NCBI RefSeq assembly: GCF_004124275.1 | Contig: NZ_CP027218.1 | Span: 2,917,501-2,981,500, forward strand | Length of the DNA: 64,000 nucleotides | Reading direction: 5' to 3' | Source: Pseudomonas sp. DTU12.3 | GTDB lineage: Bacteria > Pseudomonadota > Gammaproteobacteria > Pseudomonadales > Pseudomonadaceae | In this document: positions 1 through 10,003 of the stretch, in pieces | Layout: every line of letters begins with the position of its first letter | How positions within the stretch are numbered: the stretch's first letter is position 1 | The notes under the pieces: model-generated | The model's database searches: none | What the model saw: the letters and a program-made list of their open reading frames with translations, nothing else | Told to the model about the DNA's origin: nothing | Program-made: the position numbers and the translations under genes

Positions 1-544
1 GCAGCTTCTTATCCAGCGCCCCCAGCGGTTCGTCCATCAACAGAATGCGTGGTTCGTAAACCAGGGCACGGGCGATGGCGACGCGTTGTTGCTGGCCGCC
101 AGACAATTGCGAAGGGCGGCGATGAGCGAACTGCTCCAGCTGCACCAGTTTCAACATCGCATCGACACGCTTGTCGCGCTCGGCAGCAGCGAGTTTGCGG
201 ATCGCCAAAGGGAAGGCGATGTTGTCGCGCACTGACAGATGCGGGAACAACGAATAACGCTGGAATACCATGCCGATGTCACGCTTGTGCGGCGGCACAT
301 TGACCAGCGATTGACCGTTGACGAGGATCTCGCCGCTGCTCGGTGTTTCAAACCCGGCGAGCATCGACAGCGTGGTGCTTTTGCCCGAGCCGCTAGAGCC
401 GAGGAAGGTGAGGAATTCACCGTCCTTGATGTCCAGCGAAATGTTATCGACGGCGGCAAAGTCGCCGTAGTGCTTGTTCAGGTTGCGCAGGCTGACCAGG
501 GGTTTGTCGTTCTGCTGGGATGCGTCTTTGATCACGGCACTCAT
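1..544 (-). CDS. ABC transporter ATP-binding protein, polyamine type (partial)
   Basis: This is the ATPase subunit of a spermidine/putrescine-type ABC importer (PotA-like). The 3' end lies outside the window, so only about 181 residues are visible. Walker A (GSSGSGKST), the Q-loop (MVFQRYSLFP), the ABC signature (LSGGQQQRVAIARAL) and Walker B with the catalytic glutamate (ILLMDEPLGALD) are all present in order. The start is an ATG preceded by AGGAG at good spacing. It lies 17 bases after the inner-membrane permease gene, so it closes the visible part of a four-gene transport operon. The substrate cannot be read from this subunit. Confidence 0.93.
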   Translation of the reverse strand, partial: MSAVIKDASQQNDKPLVSLRNLNKHYGDFAAVDNISLDIKDGEFLTFLGSSGSGKSTTLSMLAGFETPSSGEILVNGQSLVNVPPHKRDIGMVFQRYSLFPHLSVRDNIAFPLAIRKLAAAERDKRVDAMLKLVQLEQFAHRRPSQLSGGQQQRVAIARALVYEPRILLMDEPLGALDKKL

Positions 545-561
545 GTCGTACTCCTGGGCGC

Positions 562-1371
562 TCAGGCGCTGATTTCGTTGCGCCGGCGCAATGCGGCGGC
601 GATCACCATGACCAAAACAGACAAGCCGATCAGCAGCGTCGAAGCGACGGCGATCACTGGCGTCAGGTCCTGGCGCAGGGTGGTCCACATTTTCACGGGA
701 AGGGTTTGCAGGGTCGGGCTGGCCATCATCACGCTGAGCACCACTTCATCCCACGAAACCAGAAAGGCGAAGAGGGCGCCGGCGACCATGCCCGGGCGAA
801 TCGCCGGGAACGTCACCTTGAACACCGCTTGCAGGCGCGAGGCACCGCAGATCACCGCCGCGTCTTCAATCGACTGATCGAACAGCTTCAGCGAGTTGAT
901 GATCGAGATGATGGTGAACGGCAGCGCGACGATCACATGGCTGACGACGAAGGCGAACATCGTCCCGGTGTAACCGAGCTTGAGGAACAGCGCGTACACC
1001 GCCACAGCAATGATCACCAACGGCACGATCATCGGCAGGGTAAACAGGCCGTAGAGCATTTCCCGGCCAGGAAAGCGTCCGCGCACCAGCGCAAACGCCG
1101 TCGGCAAACCGAGGGCCACAGCGAAGATCGTGGTCAGCACGGCAACCTTGAGGCTGGCCGCAGCGGCGTTCATCCAGTCGGGGTTGGAGAAGAACTGGCC
1201 GTACCATTTCAGCGTCCAGCCCGGTGGCGGAAACACCAGCCACTGCGAGGAGCCGAATGACAGCAGCACGATAAAGACGATCGGCAACAGCAGGAACAGA
1301 CCGATCAGCCCAGTGGTGGCGTAGAGGCCGAAGCGCATGCGCCGGCTCATCGCATTGGGGGTCAGGAGCAT
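562..1371 (-). CDS. ABC transporter permease, PotC-like
   Basis: Inner-membrane permease of 269 residues with about six predicted hydrophobic segments and a binding-protein-dependent transport motif (EDAAVICGASRLQAVFKVTFP, roughly residues 168-188) that contacts the ATPase. The ATG follows the stop of the upstream permease by only 6 bases, and a GAGG ribosome site lies inside the end of that gene, which supports this start and translational coupling. With its partner it forms the heterodimeric channel typical of spermidine/putrescine-family importers. Substrate unknown; context suggests a nitrogen-containing or opine-like compound handled by the neighbouring catabolic genes (inference). Confidence 0.92.
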   Translation of the reverse strand: MLLTPNAMSRRMRFGLYATTGLIGLFLLLPIVFIVLLSFGSSQWLVFPPPGWTLKWYGQFFSNPDWMNAAAASLKVAVLTTIFAVALGLPTAFALVRGRFPGREMLYGLFTLPMIVPLVIIAVAVYALFLKLGYTGTMFAFVVSHVIVALPFTIISIINSLKLFDQSIEDAAVICGASRLQAVFKVTFPAIRPGMVAGALFAFLVSWDEVVLSVMMASPTLQTLPVKMWTTLRQDLTPVIAVASTLLIGLSVLVMVIAAALRRRNEISA

Positions 1372-1377
1372 GTCGGC

Positions 1378-2325
1378 TTACCTCGCGTTACTGGCGCCAA
1401 CCGGGGATTCCGGCTGAAGCTTCAGGTAGAAGTAGAACAGCACCAGAGTGATCGCGATCAGCAACGCGGCGCCGGCACTGGCCAGGCCCCAGTTGAGGAA
1501 CGATTGCACCTGCTGAATGATGAACTCCGGCAGCATCATGTTCTGCGCCCCGCCGAGCAGCGCCGGGGTCACGTAATAACCGAGCGACATGACGAACACC
1601 ATCAAGCCACCGGAGGCCAGACCCGGCCGGCACAGCGGCAGGAACACCCGGAAGAAGTTGGTCCACGGACTGGCGCCGCAGATCGAGCCGGCCTGCAGAA
1701 TCATCGGATCAATGGCCTGCATGGTCGCCTGCAACGGCAGCACGATGAACGGGATCATGATGTAGCTCATGCCGATCACCACGCCGGTGAGGTTGTGCAC
1801 CATTTCCAGCGGTTGATCGATGATGCCCAGCGCCATCAAGGCCTTGTTGATCACGCCCGAGGCTTGCAGCAGCACCAGCCACGAATAGGTGCGGGCGAGC
1901 AGGCTGGTCCACATCGACAGCAGCACGATGTTGAGAATCCAGCGACCCCAGCCGCGCGGCACCAGGGTGATCGCCCAGGCCAGCGGAAAGCCCAGCAGCA
2001 GGCTGAACAGCGTCACCAGCCCGGCCACCGAAAAGGTGTTGAGCAGCACCCGGGCATACGCCGAGTTGGCGAACAGTTGTTCGTAGTTGCCAAGGCCTGG
2101 CGTCGGTTCAAGCACACCGCGCAACAGCAGACCAATCAACGGCGCGAGAAAAAACAGGCCGATGAACAACAGCGCCGGCACGAGGTTGCCGGCGCCGCGC
2201 CAGCGTTGTCTGAGGGACGGGGCTTGCTGCATCGCAATCGCCTGTGTTCCGTGGGCCGGACCGGCAGCGCTGGTAGCGCTCCCGGTGGCAGTGGAGGGAC
2301 GGGACGCGGTGGCCGCCATTTTCAT
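1378..2325 (-). CDS. ABC transporter permease, PotB-like
   Basis: Inner-membrane permease, 315 residues from the chosen start. A polar Ala/Ser/Thr-rich N-terminal tail of about 45 residues precedes the first membrane segment (LVPALLFIGLFFLAPLIG). The permease loop that contacts the ATPase (GASPWTNFFRVFLPLCRPG) is in the C-terminal half. The ATG at 2325 overlaps the binding-protein stop codon as ATGA, so I prefer it over upstream in-frame ATGs at 2337 and 2346. It is the first permease of the operon and is followed after 6 bases by the second one. Confidence 0.92.
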   Translation of the reverse strand: MKMAATASRPSTATGSATSAAGPAHGTQAIAMQQAPSLRQRWRGAGNLVPALLFIGLFFLAPLIGLLLRGVLEPTPGLGNYEQLFANSAYARVLLNTFSVAGLVTLFSLLLGFPLAWAITLVPRGWGRWILNIVLLSMWTSLLARTYSWLVLLQASGVINKALMALGIIDQPLEMVHNLTGVVIGMSYIMIPFIVLPLQATMQAIDPMILQAGSICGASPWTNFFRVFLPLCRPGLASGGLMVFVMSLGYYVTPALLGGAQNMMLPEFIIQQVQSFLNWGLASAGAALLIAITLVLFYFYLKLQPESPVGASNAR

Positions 2326-3347
2326 TTGACCAGCCATTCGTTCCACCGTGTCGCGATGGCCTGGCCGTTTTTGGCCCAGTACGCGAAATCAAGAGTGATC
2401 TGATCCTTAGCGTAGGCAGTCGGCAGGTTGGGGGCCAGCGTCGAATCCAGACGCTCCACACTGTCGAGGTTGACCGGGGCGTAGGCGGTCAGGTTGGAGA
2501 AGTCGGCCTGGCCTTTGGCGCTGCTGGCGCTGGCCAGAAACTTCATCGCCGCGTCCTTGTTTTTCGAGCCTTTGGGGATGACCAGAATGTCGGCCATGAC
2601 CAGGTTCTGTTTCCAGCTCACGCCAACCGGCGCGCCGTCTTCTTGCAGGGCGTGAATGCGACCGTTCCAGAACTGGCCCATGCTCGCTTCACCGGACGCC
2701 AGCAGTTGCTGCGACTGCGCGCCGCCGCCCCACCAGACGATGTCTTTCTTGATGGTGTCGAGTTTCTTGAAGGCGCGATCCAGGTCCAGCGGGTAGAGCT
2801 TGTCGGCAGGTACGCCGTCGGCCAGCAGCGCCAGTTCGAGCACGCCAGGGCTTGGCCATTTGTACAGGGCGCGTTTGCCGGGGTAGGTCTTGGTGTCGAA
2901 CAGGGCGCTCCAGTCCTGCGGCTTGTTGGCGCCGAGTTTGCCCTCGTTGTAGCCGAGGACGAAGGAGAAGAAGAACGAGCCGACGCCGTAATCGCTGACG
3001 AAACGCGGGTCGATCTTGTCGCGCTGGATGGTCTTGAAGTCGAGGGGTTCGAGCAGGCCTTCGGCAGCGGCGCGCAGGGCGAAATCGGCTTCGACATCGA
3101 CCACGTCCCACTGCACGTTGCCACTCTCGACCATAGCTTTGAGTTTGCCGTAATCGGTCGGGCCGTCCTGCACGACGGTGATGCCGCTGGCCTTGCTGAA
3201 CGGATCGGCCCAGGCCTGTTTCTGCGCATCCTGGGTGCTTCCGCCCCAGCTGACAAAATTCACGCTTTCGGCAGCCATTGCAGCCTGGCCGGTGACGCTG
3301 AGCAGTCCCGCAAAAAAGATCGCGGTTGCAGCTTTGTTCAACACCAT
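2322..3347 (-). CDS. Periplasmic substrate-binding protein of ABC importer (PotD/F-like)
   Basis: Extracellular solute-binding protein of 341 residues. A signal peptide (MVLNKAATAIFFAGLLSVTG, cleavage near AMA-AES) is followed by a type II binding-protein fold beginning with VNFVSWGGS. An in-frame ATG 135 bases upstream exists, but the start at 3347 has both the signal peptide and a GAGGG ribosome site, so it is preferred. It is the first gene of the importer operon. A long dyad containing TGGTATTCCA lies about 100 bases upstream and matches two other sites near co-regulated genes. Family members bind polyamines, opines or similar small cations; the real ligand here is unknown. Confidence 0.92.
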   Translation of the reverse strand: MVLNKAATAIFFAGLLSVTGQAAMAAESVNFVSWGGSTQDAQKQAWADPFSKASGITVVQDGPTDYGKLKAMVESGNVQWDVVDVEADFALRAAAEGLLEPLDFKTIQRDKIDPRFVSDYGVGSFFFSFVLGYNEGKLGANKPQDWSALFDTKTYPGKRALYKWPSPGVLELALLADGVPADKLYPLDLDRAFKKLDTIKKDIVWWGGGAQSQQLLASGEASMGQFWNGRIHALQEDGAPVGVSWKQNLVMADILVIPKGSKNKDAAMKFLASASSAKGQADFSNLTAYAPVNLDSVERLDSTLAPNLPTAYAKDQITLDFAYWAKNGQAIATRWNEWLVK

Positions 3348-3441
3348 GTTCACGCCCTCATTGTTGTGTTTTTGAGCGGGCTTGCGTTGTTGCCCGCCTG
3401 TCGGGAGCAGTAGCTGGACGTTCGTTGGAGTGTCCGGTCTA

Positions 3442-3466
3442 TGGAATATCATATTATGGTATTCCA
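3442..3466. promoter_or_regulatory. Candidate GntR operator, importer operon promoter
   Basis: A 25-base dyad with TGGAATA on the left arm and TATTCCA on the right, containing TGGTATTCCA at 3457-3466. Read on the minus strand it includes GGAATACCATAATA, which differs by one base from GGTATACCATAATA found at 4810-4823 and 10637-10650. It is placed about 100 bases upstream of the binding-protein start. Binding by the GntR protein encoded at 5832-6596 is inferred from motif sharing and proximity. Confidence 0.6.
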
Positions 3467-3555
3467 AACTTTGTGCAAGCACTTTGCCTTACCGGTTATC
3501 TGGCGGCTGTCCTTTTTTGTGGTTCGAAGAAATGAATCTGCAATGCATAACTTTT

Positions 3556-3643
3556 GTGGGAGGGGGCTTGCTCCCGAAGGCGGTGGATCAGTCAACATCT
3601 ATGTCAACTGATCCACCGCCTTCGGGAGCAAGCCCCCTCCCAC
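3556..3643. repeat. Inverted REP pair (GTGGGAGGGGGCTTGCTCCCGAAGG type)
   Basis: Two arms forming an almost perfect palindrome of about 88 bases, lying between the importer promoter and the convergently placed ribB end. The sequence is a Pseudomonas intergenic palindrome and could also act as a transcription terminator for ribB. Confidence 0.9.
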
Positions 3644-3666
3644 ATTTTTAGCCTGGCCGCCCGGGG

Positions 3667-4776
3667 TTATTCGGTAAAGGGGATGCTCTCGACCACTTCC
3701 AGGTCATACCCGGTCAGCCCGGCGTATTTCAGCGGCGGCCCAAGATGGCGCAGCTTGCCAACCCCAAGGTTCTGCAAAATCTGCGCCCCAGTCCCGACCT
3801 CCGAATAAATTCGCGATTGCGAGCGGCTGAACTGCCGTGGCGGCTGGGTCAATTGCGGCACGCGCTCCAGCAGCGCCTGCGACGATTCATGATTGGCCAG
3901 CACCACAACAACCCCATGACCCTCAGCCGCGACCCGTTGCAGCGCCGCCCATAACGTCCAGTTCGTCGGCCCGCTGTACTCGGCACCGACCAGATCACGC
4001 AGCGGATCGATCACATGCACACGCACCAGCGTCGGCTCTTCACGGCGCAAATCACCCATGACCATCGCCATGTGCACACCGCCTTCGATGCGATCCTCAA
4101 AGGTGATCAAACGGAAGGTGCCGTGCACCGTCGGCAGCTCGCGTTCGCCAATGCGCTCGATGGTGTGTTCGGTGCTCAGGCGATAGTGGATCAGGTCGGC
4201 GATGGTGCCGATCTTGATCCCGTGCTTGCGCGCAAACACTTCCAGATCCGGGCGACGGGCCATGGTGCCGTCGTCGTTCATGACCTCGACAATCACCGAG
4301 GCGGGGGTGAGACCGGCCAAACGGGCCAGATCGCAACCCGCCTCGGTATGCCCGGCGCGGGTCAGTACGCCACCTTCCTTGGCGCGCAGCGGAAAGATAT
4401 GGCCGGGCTGCACCAGGTCTTCAGCGCGGGCATTCGGCGCGACAGCGGCGGCAACGGTGCAGGCGCGATCAGCTGCGGAGATGCCGGTGGTCACGCCAAC
4501 CGCGGCTTCAATCGACACGGTAAACGCGGTGCTGAACACGCTGCCATTGGCCGGGACCATTTGCTCCAGGCCCAAACGCTGGCAATGTTCATCAGTCAGC
4601 GTCAGGCAAATCAGCCCGCGCGCTTCGCGGGCCATGAAGCTGATCGCCTCGGGCGTGCAACAGTCGGCGGCCAGCAACAGGTCGCCCTCGTTCTCGCGAT
4701 CTTCGTCATCGACCAGCAGGACCATTTTGCCGAGGCGATAATCTTCGATGATTTCTTCGATGCTGTTGAAGGCCAT
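3667..4776 (-). CDS. ribB: 3,4-dihydroxy-2-butanone-4-phosphate synthase with degenerate GTP cyclohydrolase II-like domain
   Basis: Makes the four-carbon riboflavin precursor from ribulose 5-phosphate in the cytoplasm. The DHBP synthase domain (about residues 1-200) has the acidic metal/substrate motif [12 protein letters not shown] at 22-33, GHIFPLRA near 125 and RAGHTEA at 140-146. The C-terminal region (about 205-369) is of GTP cyclohydrolase II size, but the zinc-binding cysteine cluster and the usual GDVFGSxRCDC stretch are absent, so only the first activity is expected. It diverges from the DUF1330 gene, with a shared operator copy between them. Its placement in a catabolic regulon rather than a rib operon suggests an extra, inducible copy that boosts flavin supply (inference). 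Confidence 0.9.
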   Translation of the reverse strand: MAFNSIEEIIEDYRLGKMVLLVDDEDRENEGDLLLAADCCTPEAISFMAREARGLICLTLTDEHCQRLGLEQMVPANGSVFSTAFTVSIEAAVGVTTGISAADRACTVAAAVAPNARAEDLVQPGHIFPLRAKEGGVLTRAGHTEAGCDLARLAGLTPASVIVEVMNDDGTMARRPDLEVFARKHGIKIGTIADLIHYRLSTEHTIERIGERELPTVHGTFRLITFEDRIEGGVHMAMVMGDLRREEPTLVRVHVIDPLRDLVGAEYSGPTNWTLWAALQRVAAEGHGVVVVLANHESSQALLERVPQLTQPPRQFSRSQSRIYSEVGTGAQILQNLGVGKLRHLGPPLKYAGLTGYDLEVVESIPFTE

Positions 4777-4808
4777 GCTGGACTCTCAGGGTTTGTTGGA
4801 AATAATAT

Positions 4809-4824
4809 TGGTATACCATAATAC
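4809..4824. promoter_or_regulatory. Candidate GntR operator in ribB/DUF1330 divergent promoter
   Basis: The site reads TGGTATACCATAATAC and contains the perfect palindrome TGGTATACCA (4809-4818). It lies in the 69-base gap between the divergent starts of ribB and the DUF1330 gene, so one bound regulator could control both. The same sequence occurs upstream of the AA_synth gene, and a near copy lies upstream of the importer operon. Confidence 0.68.
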
Positions 4825-4845
4825 AAAATCAACAAAGAGGTCACT

Positions 4846-5142
4846 ATGAAGGCGTACTGGATTGCTCATGTGGATATAGCCGATGCCGATCACTACAGCC
4901 AATACACCCAGCGCGCGCCGGCAGCCTTCGCCGCGTTTGGCGCAAAGTTTCTGGCAAGAGGCGGGCGCAGCGAAGCGATGGAAGGGCGCGAGACGCCGCA
5001 GCGCAGCGTGGTGATCGAGTTCGAGAGCTACGAAAAAGCCGTGGCGTGCTACCACTCGGCGGCGTACCAGGAGGCGAAGAGTTATCGCGAAGAATGGGCG
5101 ACGGCGCAAATCATCATCGTCGAAGGCATCGCCCCACTCTGA
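4846..5142 (+). CDS. DUF1330 family protein
   Basis: A 98-residue cytoplasmic protein of the DUF1330 type, a ferredoxin-like alpha/beta fold related to dimeric alpha-beta barrel proteins. The start MKAYWIAHVDI and the central segment RSVVIEFESYEKAVACYHS are typical of the family. An AGAGG ribosome site precedes the ATG. It is the only rightward gene of the regulon and starts 22 bases after the shared operator. Family members often accompany catabolic enzymes, but no reaction is established, so I give no function beyond the family. Confidence 0.85.
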   Translation: MKAYWIAHVDIADADHYSQYTQRAPAAFAAFGAKFLARGGRSEAMEGRETPQRSVVIEFESYEKAVACYHSAAYQEAKSYREEWATAQIIIVEGIAPL

Positions 5143-5152
5143 AATGCAGACC

Positions 5153-5241
5153 CCTGTAGGAGCTGCCGAAGGCTGCGATCTTTTGATCTTGATTCTAAAA
5201 ACAAGATCAAAAGATCGCAGCCTTCGGCAGCTCCTACAGGG
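5153..5241. repeat. Inverted REP pair (CTGTAGGAGCTGCCGAAGGCTGCGA type)
   Basis: Two inverted copies of the second palindromic family, with an A/T-rich middle. It sits between the convergent ends of the DUF1330 and Nudix genes, where a stem-loop could end transcription from both sides. Confidence 0.92.
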
Positions 5242-5266
5242 ATTTTGGGGTGTCAGAGGGATGTGA

Positions 5267-6596
<1,330 letters not shown>

Positions 6597-6638
6597 GGGG
6601 TCCGCTCTTTCGGTTGGCTGTCCATGCCAGACGGGCAT

Positions 6639-7043
6639 CTAAACAGCCGAGGGGTTGACTGAGGCTTCGGCGTCGGCTTCGGCAAAGGCTTCACGGGCCA
6701 GCCGGAAACTGTCCACGGCTGCCGGAACGCCGCAATAAATGCCGACCTGAAGCAGAATTTCGCGTATTTGCTCACGACTCAGGCCGTTACGCAAGGCGCC
6801 ACGCACATGCAGCTTGAGTTCGTGCGGACGGTTGAGCGCCGAGATCATCGCCAGGTTGATCATGCTGCGCTCCTTGAGCGACAACCCTTCGCGCCCCCAG
6901 ACGTGGCCCCAGCAGTATTCGGTGACCATTTCCTGCAAGGGGCGGGTGAAGTCGTCGGCGTTGTCGATTGAACGCTGCACGTAGGCTTCGCCCAATACCT
7001 GGGTGCGGATCTTCAAGCCTTTTTCGTACTTTTCGTTACTCAT
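6639..7043 (-). CDS. Carboxymuconolactone decarboxylase-family protein
   Basis: A 134-residue CMD/AhpD-superfamily protein of the PcaC size class. It has the helical core around LVxEYCWGHVWGREGLSLKE-like residues and the family segment GLSREQIREILLQVGIYCGVPAA near the C-terminus. It lacks a CxxC redox pair, which argues for a decarboxylase or lyase-like role rather than a peroxidase. GGAGG lies just upstream of two consecutive ATGs; the second (7043) has the better spacing. It lies in the regulon between the flavin reductase and regulator genes. The exact substrate is unknown. Confidence 0.85.
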   Translation of the reverse strand: MSNEKYEKGLKIRTQVLGEAYVQRSIDNADDFTRPLQEMVTEYCWGHVWGREGLSLKERSMINLAMISALNRPHELKLHVRGALRNGLSREQIREILLQVGIYCGVPAAVDSFRLAREAFAEADAEASVNPSAV

Positions 7044-7059
7044 CATTCCTCCAATCCCC

Positions 7060-7146
7060 CTGTAGGAGCTGCCGAAGGCTGCGATCTTTTGATCTTGCTC
7101 TTGAAAATCAAAGTCAAAAGATCGCAGCCTTCGGCAGCTCCTACAG
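7060..7146. repeat. Inverted REP pair (CTGTAGGAGCTGCC type)
   Basis: Two inverted copies separating the flavin reductase and CMD genes inside an otherwise collinear operon. Such a stem-loop may reduce read-through or protect the upstream transcript, so expression of the downstream part may differ from the upstream part. Confidence 0.9.
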
Positions 7147-7162
7147 TATGTGTGTGGATCTG

Positions 7163-7648
7163 TCAGGCCAGGGTCGGCAACGGGCCGAGCTTGCCTTTGT
7201 GGTAGATCATCGGTGTCACCGGTTGCTCGGGCAGGATCAGGTTCTTCACCGCGCCAACAATGATCGCGTGATCACCACCATCATATTCCCGCCACAACTC
7301 GCACTCGATGATCGCCGTCGCCTTGGCGAGGATCGGGTTACCGAGTTCGCTTAAATGCCACTCGATACCGGCCGCCTTGTCCTTGCCTTTACCGGCAAAG
7401 GCATAGGCCTCGGCGGTCTGGTCAGCCGACAGCAAATGAATCGCAAACTTCTTGCTGTCACGCAGAATCGGGTAAGTGTCAGAGGCGTAGTTAGGGCAGA
7501 ACAGCACCAGCGCCGGGTCAATCGACAGCGCGCTAAAAGCGCTGGCGGTGATGCCGACAATGCCGCCCTCCGGGTCAACAGTGGTAACCACCGTGACGCC
7601 GGACGGGAAGGAGCTCATGACGTCTTTGTAAATGCCGGGTTCGATCAT
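7163..7648 (-). CDS. Flavin reductase-like protein (HpaC/RutF type)
   Basis: A 161-residue split-barrel flavin reductase. The N-terminal SSFPSGVTVVTTVDPEGG and the segment GITASAFSALSIDPALVLFC are characteristic of the short-chain family that uses NAD(P)H to make free reduced FMN or FAD for a partner monooxygenase. It follows the aldehyde dehydrogenase gene by 12 bases in the same operon. No oxygenase component is encoded in the window, so the partner is expected beyond position 1 or elsewhere. This gene is the main reason to think the pathway contains a two-component flavin-dependent oxygenation (inference). Confidence 0.9.
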   Translation of the reverse strand: MIEPGIYKDVMSSFPSGVTVVTTVDPEGGIVGITASAFSALSIDPALVLFCPNYASDTYPILRDSKKFAIHLLSADQTAEAYAFAGKGKDKAAGIEWHLSELGNPILAKATAIIECELWREYDGGDHAIIVGAVKNLILPEQPVTPMIYHKGKLGPLPTLA

Positions 7649-7660
7649 TTCGCAGGACTC

Positions 7661-9142
7661 CTAGCGCATCACAAACGGATCAGGCATTGGCGCCTGGGAA
7701 AGGTTGATCCACACCGTTTTCAGTTCGGTGTAGGCCAGCACCGAATCGATGCCGCTTTCGCGTCCATAGCCACTGTTCTTGAAACCGCCAATCGGAGCCA
7801 TCGCCGACACCGCGCGGTAAGTGTTGACCCAGATAATTCCCGAGCGCACATCGCGAGCGAGGCGATGAGCCCGGCCCAAATCACGCGTCCAGATGCCCGC
7901 CGCGAGGCCGAACTGCGAGTCGTTGGCGATCGCCAGCGCTTCGGCTTCATCTTTGAAGCGGATGACCGACGCCACCGGGCCAAAGACTTCTTCCTGCATG
8001 ATCTTCATCGAATTGTGGTCGCATTCGAACAGCGTCGGCTCGTAGAACCAGCCTTCGCCGAGACCGCTCGGACGCTTGCCGCCCGTGCGCAAACGCGCGC
8101 CCTCCGCGATGGCATCGGCGACCAGACCTTCGACCACCGCCAGTTGCTGTGCGGTCGCCATCGGGCCCATTTCGCTGGCGTCTTCTTGCGGGTTGCCGAT
8201 GCGAATGCGTTGGGCGCGTTCGACCAGTCGATTGACAAATTCTTCGTAGATTTCGTCCTGCACCAACAGGCGCGAACCGGACACGCAACTCTGCCCGGAG
8301 GCGGCGTAGATCCCGGCAATCGCGCCGTTGATTGCACTGTCCAGATCGGCGTCGGCGAAGATGATGTTCGGTGACTTGCCGCCAAGTTCCAGCGACAGTT
8401 TGGCGAAGTTCTCGGCGCTGCTGCGCACCACATGCCGCGCCGTCGCCGCGCCGCCAGTGAAGGCGATTTTGCGGATCAGCGGATGGCGGGTGAGGGCGGC
8501 GCCAGTGCTCGGGCCGTAACCGGTGACGACGTTGACCACGCCCGGCGGAATCCCGGCTTCGAGGGCCAGACGCGCCAGCTCAAGAATGGTCGCCGAAGCG
8601 TGTTCGGACGGCTTGATCACAATCGTGTTGCCAGCGGCGAGGGCCGGGGCGAGTTTGATCGCGGTCAGGTACAGCGGGCTGTTCCACGGAATGATCGCGG
8701 CGACTACGCCCATCGCTTCATGCACGGTGTAGGCGAACAGATCCGGCTTATCCAGCGGCAGCGTGCCGCCTTCGAGCTTGTCGGCCAGCCCTGCGGTGTA
8801 ATGGAAAAACTCCGGCAGATAACTGACCTGGCCACGGGTTTCGCGGATCAGCTTGCCGTTGTCGCGACTTTCCAGCTGCGCCAGTTGTTCCTTGTTTTCC
8901 GCGATCAAGTCGCCGAGTCGGCGCAGCAGTTTGCCGCGCGCGGTGGCGGTCAGGCCACGCCATGCCGGGCTGTCGAACGCAGTCTGTGCCGATTGCACGG
9001 CGCGTTCGACGTCCGCTTCATCAGCGTCAGGCAATTCTGCCCAGGCTTGCGCGGAAGCGGGGTTGAGGCTTTCGAAGGTCTTGCCGGAGAGGGCGTCGAC
9101 CCATTCTCCGCCGATGCACATCTGGAAGCGTGCGAGTGTCAT
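7661..9142 (-). CDS. NAD(P)-dependent aldehyde dehydrogenase
   Basis: A 493-residue aldehyde dehydrogenase of usual length. The catalytic cysteine is Cys286 (GQSCVSGS) and the general base Glu252 (LELGGKSPN). Asn154 (IPWNSP) and the cofactor lysine near 177 (IKPSE) are also in place. It oxidises an aldehyde to an acid in the cytoplasm; substrate unknown. The start overlaps the alpha/beta hydrolase stop as ATGA. Together with the hydrolase, flavin reductase and CMD protein it forms the enzyme core of the regulon, which suggests that a ring or C-N bond is opened to a semialdehyde that this enzyme removes (inference). Confidence 0.93.
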   Translation of the reverse strand: MTLARFQMCIGGEWVDALSGKTFESLNPASAQAWAELPDADEADVERAVQSAQTAFDSPAWRGLTATARGKLLRRLGDLIAENKEQLAQLESRDNGKLIRETRGQVSYLPEFFHYTAGLADKLEGGTLPLDKPDLFAYTVHEAMGVVAAIIPWNSPLYLTAIKLAPALAAGNTIVIKPSEHASATILELARLALEAGIPPGVVNVVTGYGPSTGAALTRHPLIRKIAFTGGAATARHVVRSSAENFAKLSLELGGKSPNIIFADADLDSAINGAIAGIYAASGQSCVSGSRLLVQDEIYEEFVNRLVERAQRIRIGNPQEDASEMGPMATAQQLAVVEGLVADAIAEGARLRTGGKRPSGLGEGWFYEPTLFECDHNSMKIMQEEVFGPVASVIRFKDEAEALAIANDSQFGLAAGIWTRDLGRAHRLARDVRSGIIWVNTYRAVSAMAPIGGFKNSGYGRESGIDSVLAYTELKTVWINLSQAPMPDPFVMR

Positions 9143-9972
9143 GCAACGATCCCCTTTATATGGTTTTGTCGGGAGTGTGCGAATTGGAGAAATTCCAGCA
9201 GCGTCTGATTGACCAGACGCGGCGACTCTACCGGCATCATATGCCGTTGCTCGGGCAGCACGGCAACCTTCGCACCGGGGATGCGTCGGGCCAGTTGCTC
9301 GGCCATTTCCGGGGTCGAACCCGGGTCGAGTTCGCCGGTGGCGATCAGCGTCGGCGCCTGAATGCTGCCCAGATCGTCAACGCGGTACATGTCTTGGGTG
9401 GCGAACAGTTCGTAGGTGGTCAGATAGCCTTGCGGATCATTACCGGCCAGGGTCTGGCGGATCGCCGCGATCTGCGCCGGGTTAGCCGCTTGATATTCGC
9501 GGCTGAACCAGCGAGACAACGCGGCTTCGGCATTGGCGTCCGGGCCATGTTCGGCCGCTTGCGCGGTGCGTGCGATGACGCCGGCACGCTGTTCTTCGCT
9601 GCGGTTGAACACGCTGTTCAACACCACCAGGCTTTGCAGGCGCTGCGGGTAATGCAGGGCAAAAGCCCGCGCGACCAGACCGCCCATGGAAAAACCGATC
9701 ACCGCTGCCTGCGGCAGATTCAGGTGATCGAGCAACTCCAGCAACTGATCGGCGTAACCGAGCAGATTGGTGCCGCTGGCCGGTCGCGGGCTGGCGCCAT
9801 GCCCGAGCATGTCGTAGGCGATCACTTGGTATTGGCTGGACAGGCCGACAATCTGGCCGCCCCACATTTCTTTGTTCAGGCCCACGCCGTGGATCAAAAC
9901 CACGGGCTGGCCTTGGCCGGTCGCCAGGTAACTGGTGCCAGCCGGGGTGAGTTCAGCGGTGAGCCGAATCAT
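9139..9972 (-). CDS. Alpha/beta-fold hydrolase
   Basis: A 277-residue alpha/beta hydrolase. The oxyanion region is LIHGVGLNKEMW (about residues 26-37), the nucleophile elbow is GFSMGG with Ser95, the acid is probably in TGELDPGSTPE, and the catalytic histidine is in EQRHMMPVE near the C-terminus. The longer reading frame begins far upstream inside the previous gene; the ATG at 9972 with AGGAG is the sensible start. It lies 31 bases after the AA_synth gene. It probably cleaves an ester, an amide or a ring-opened intermediate, as enol-lactone hydrolases and RutD do; the substrate is unknown. Confidence 0.88.
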   Translation of the reverse strand: MIRLTAELTPAGTSYLATGQGQPVVLIHGVGLNKEMWGGQIVGLSSQYQVIAYDMLGHGASPRPASGTNLLGYADQLLELLDHLNLPQAAVIGFSMGGLVARAFALHYPQRLQSLVVLNSVFNRSEEQRAGVIARTAQAAEHGPDANAEAALSRWFSREYQAANPAQIAAIRQTLAGNDPQGYLTTYELFATQDMYRVDDLGSIQAPTLIATGELDPGSTPEMAEQLARRIPGAKVAVLPEQRHMMPVESPRLVNQTLLEFLQFAHSRQNHIKGIVA

Positions 9973-10003
9973 GGAGCGCTCCTGCAATGCCTTTTTATTG
10001 TGG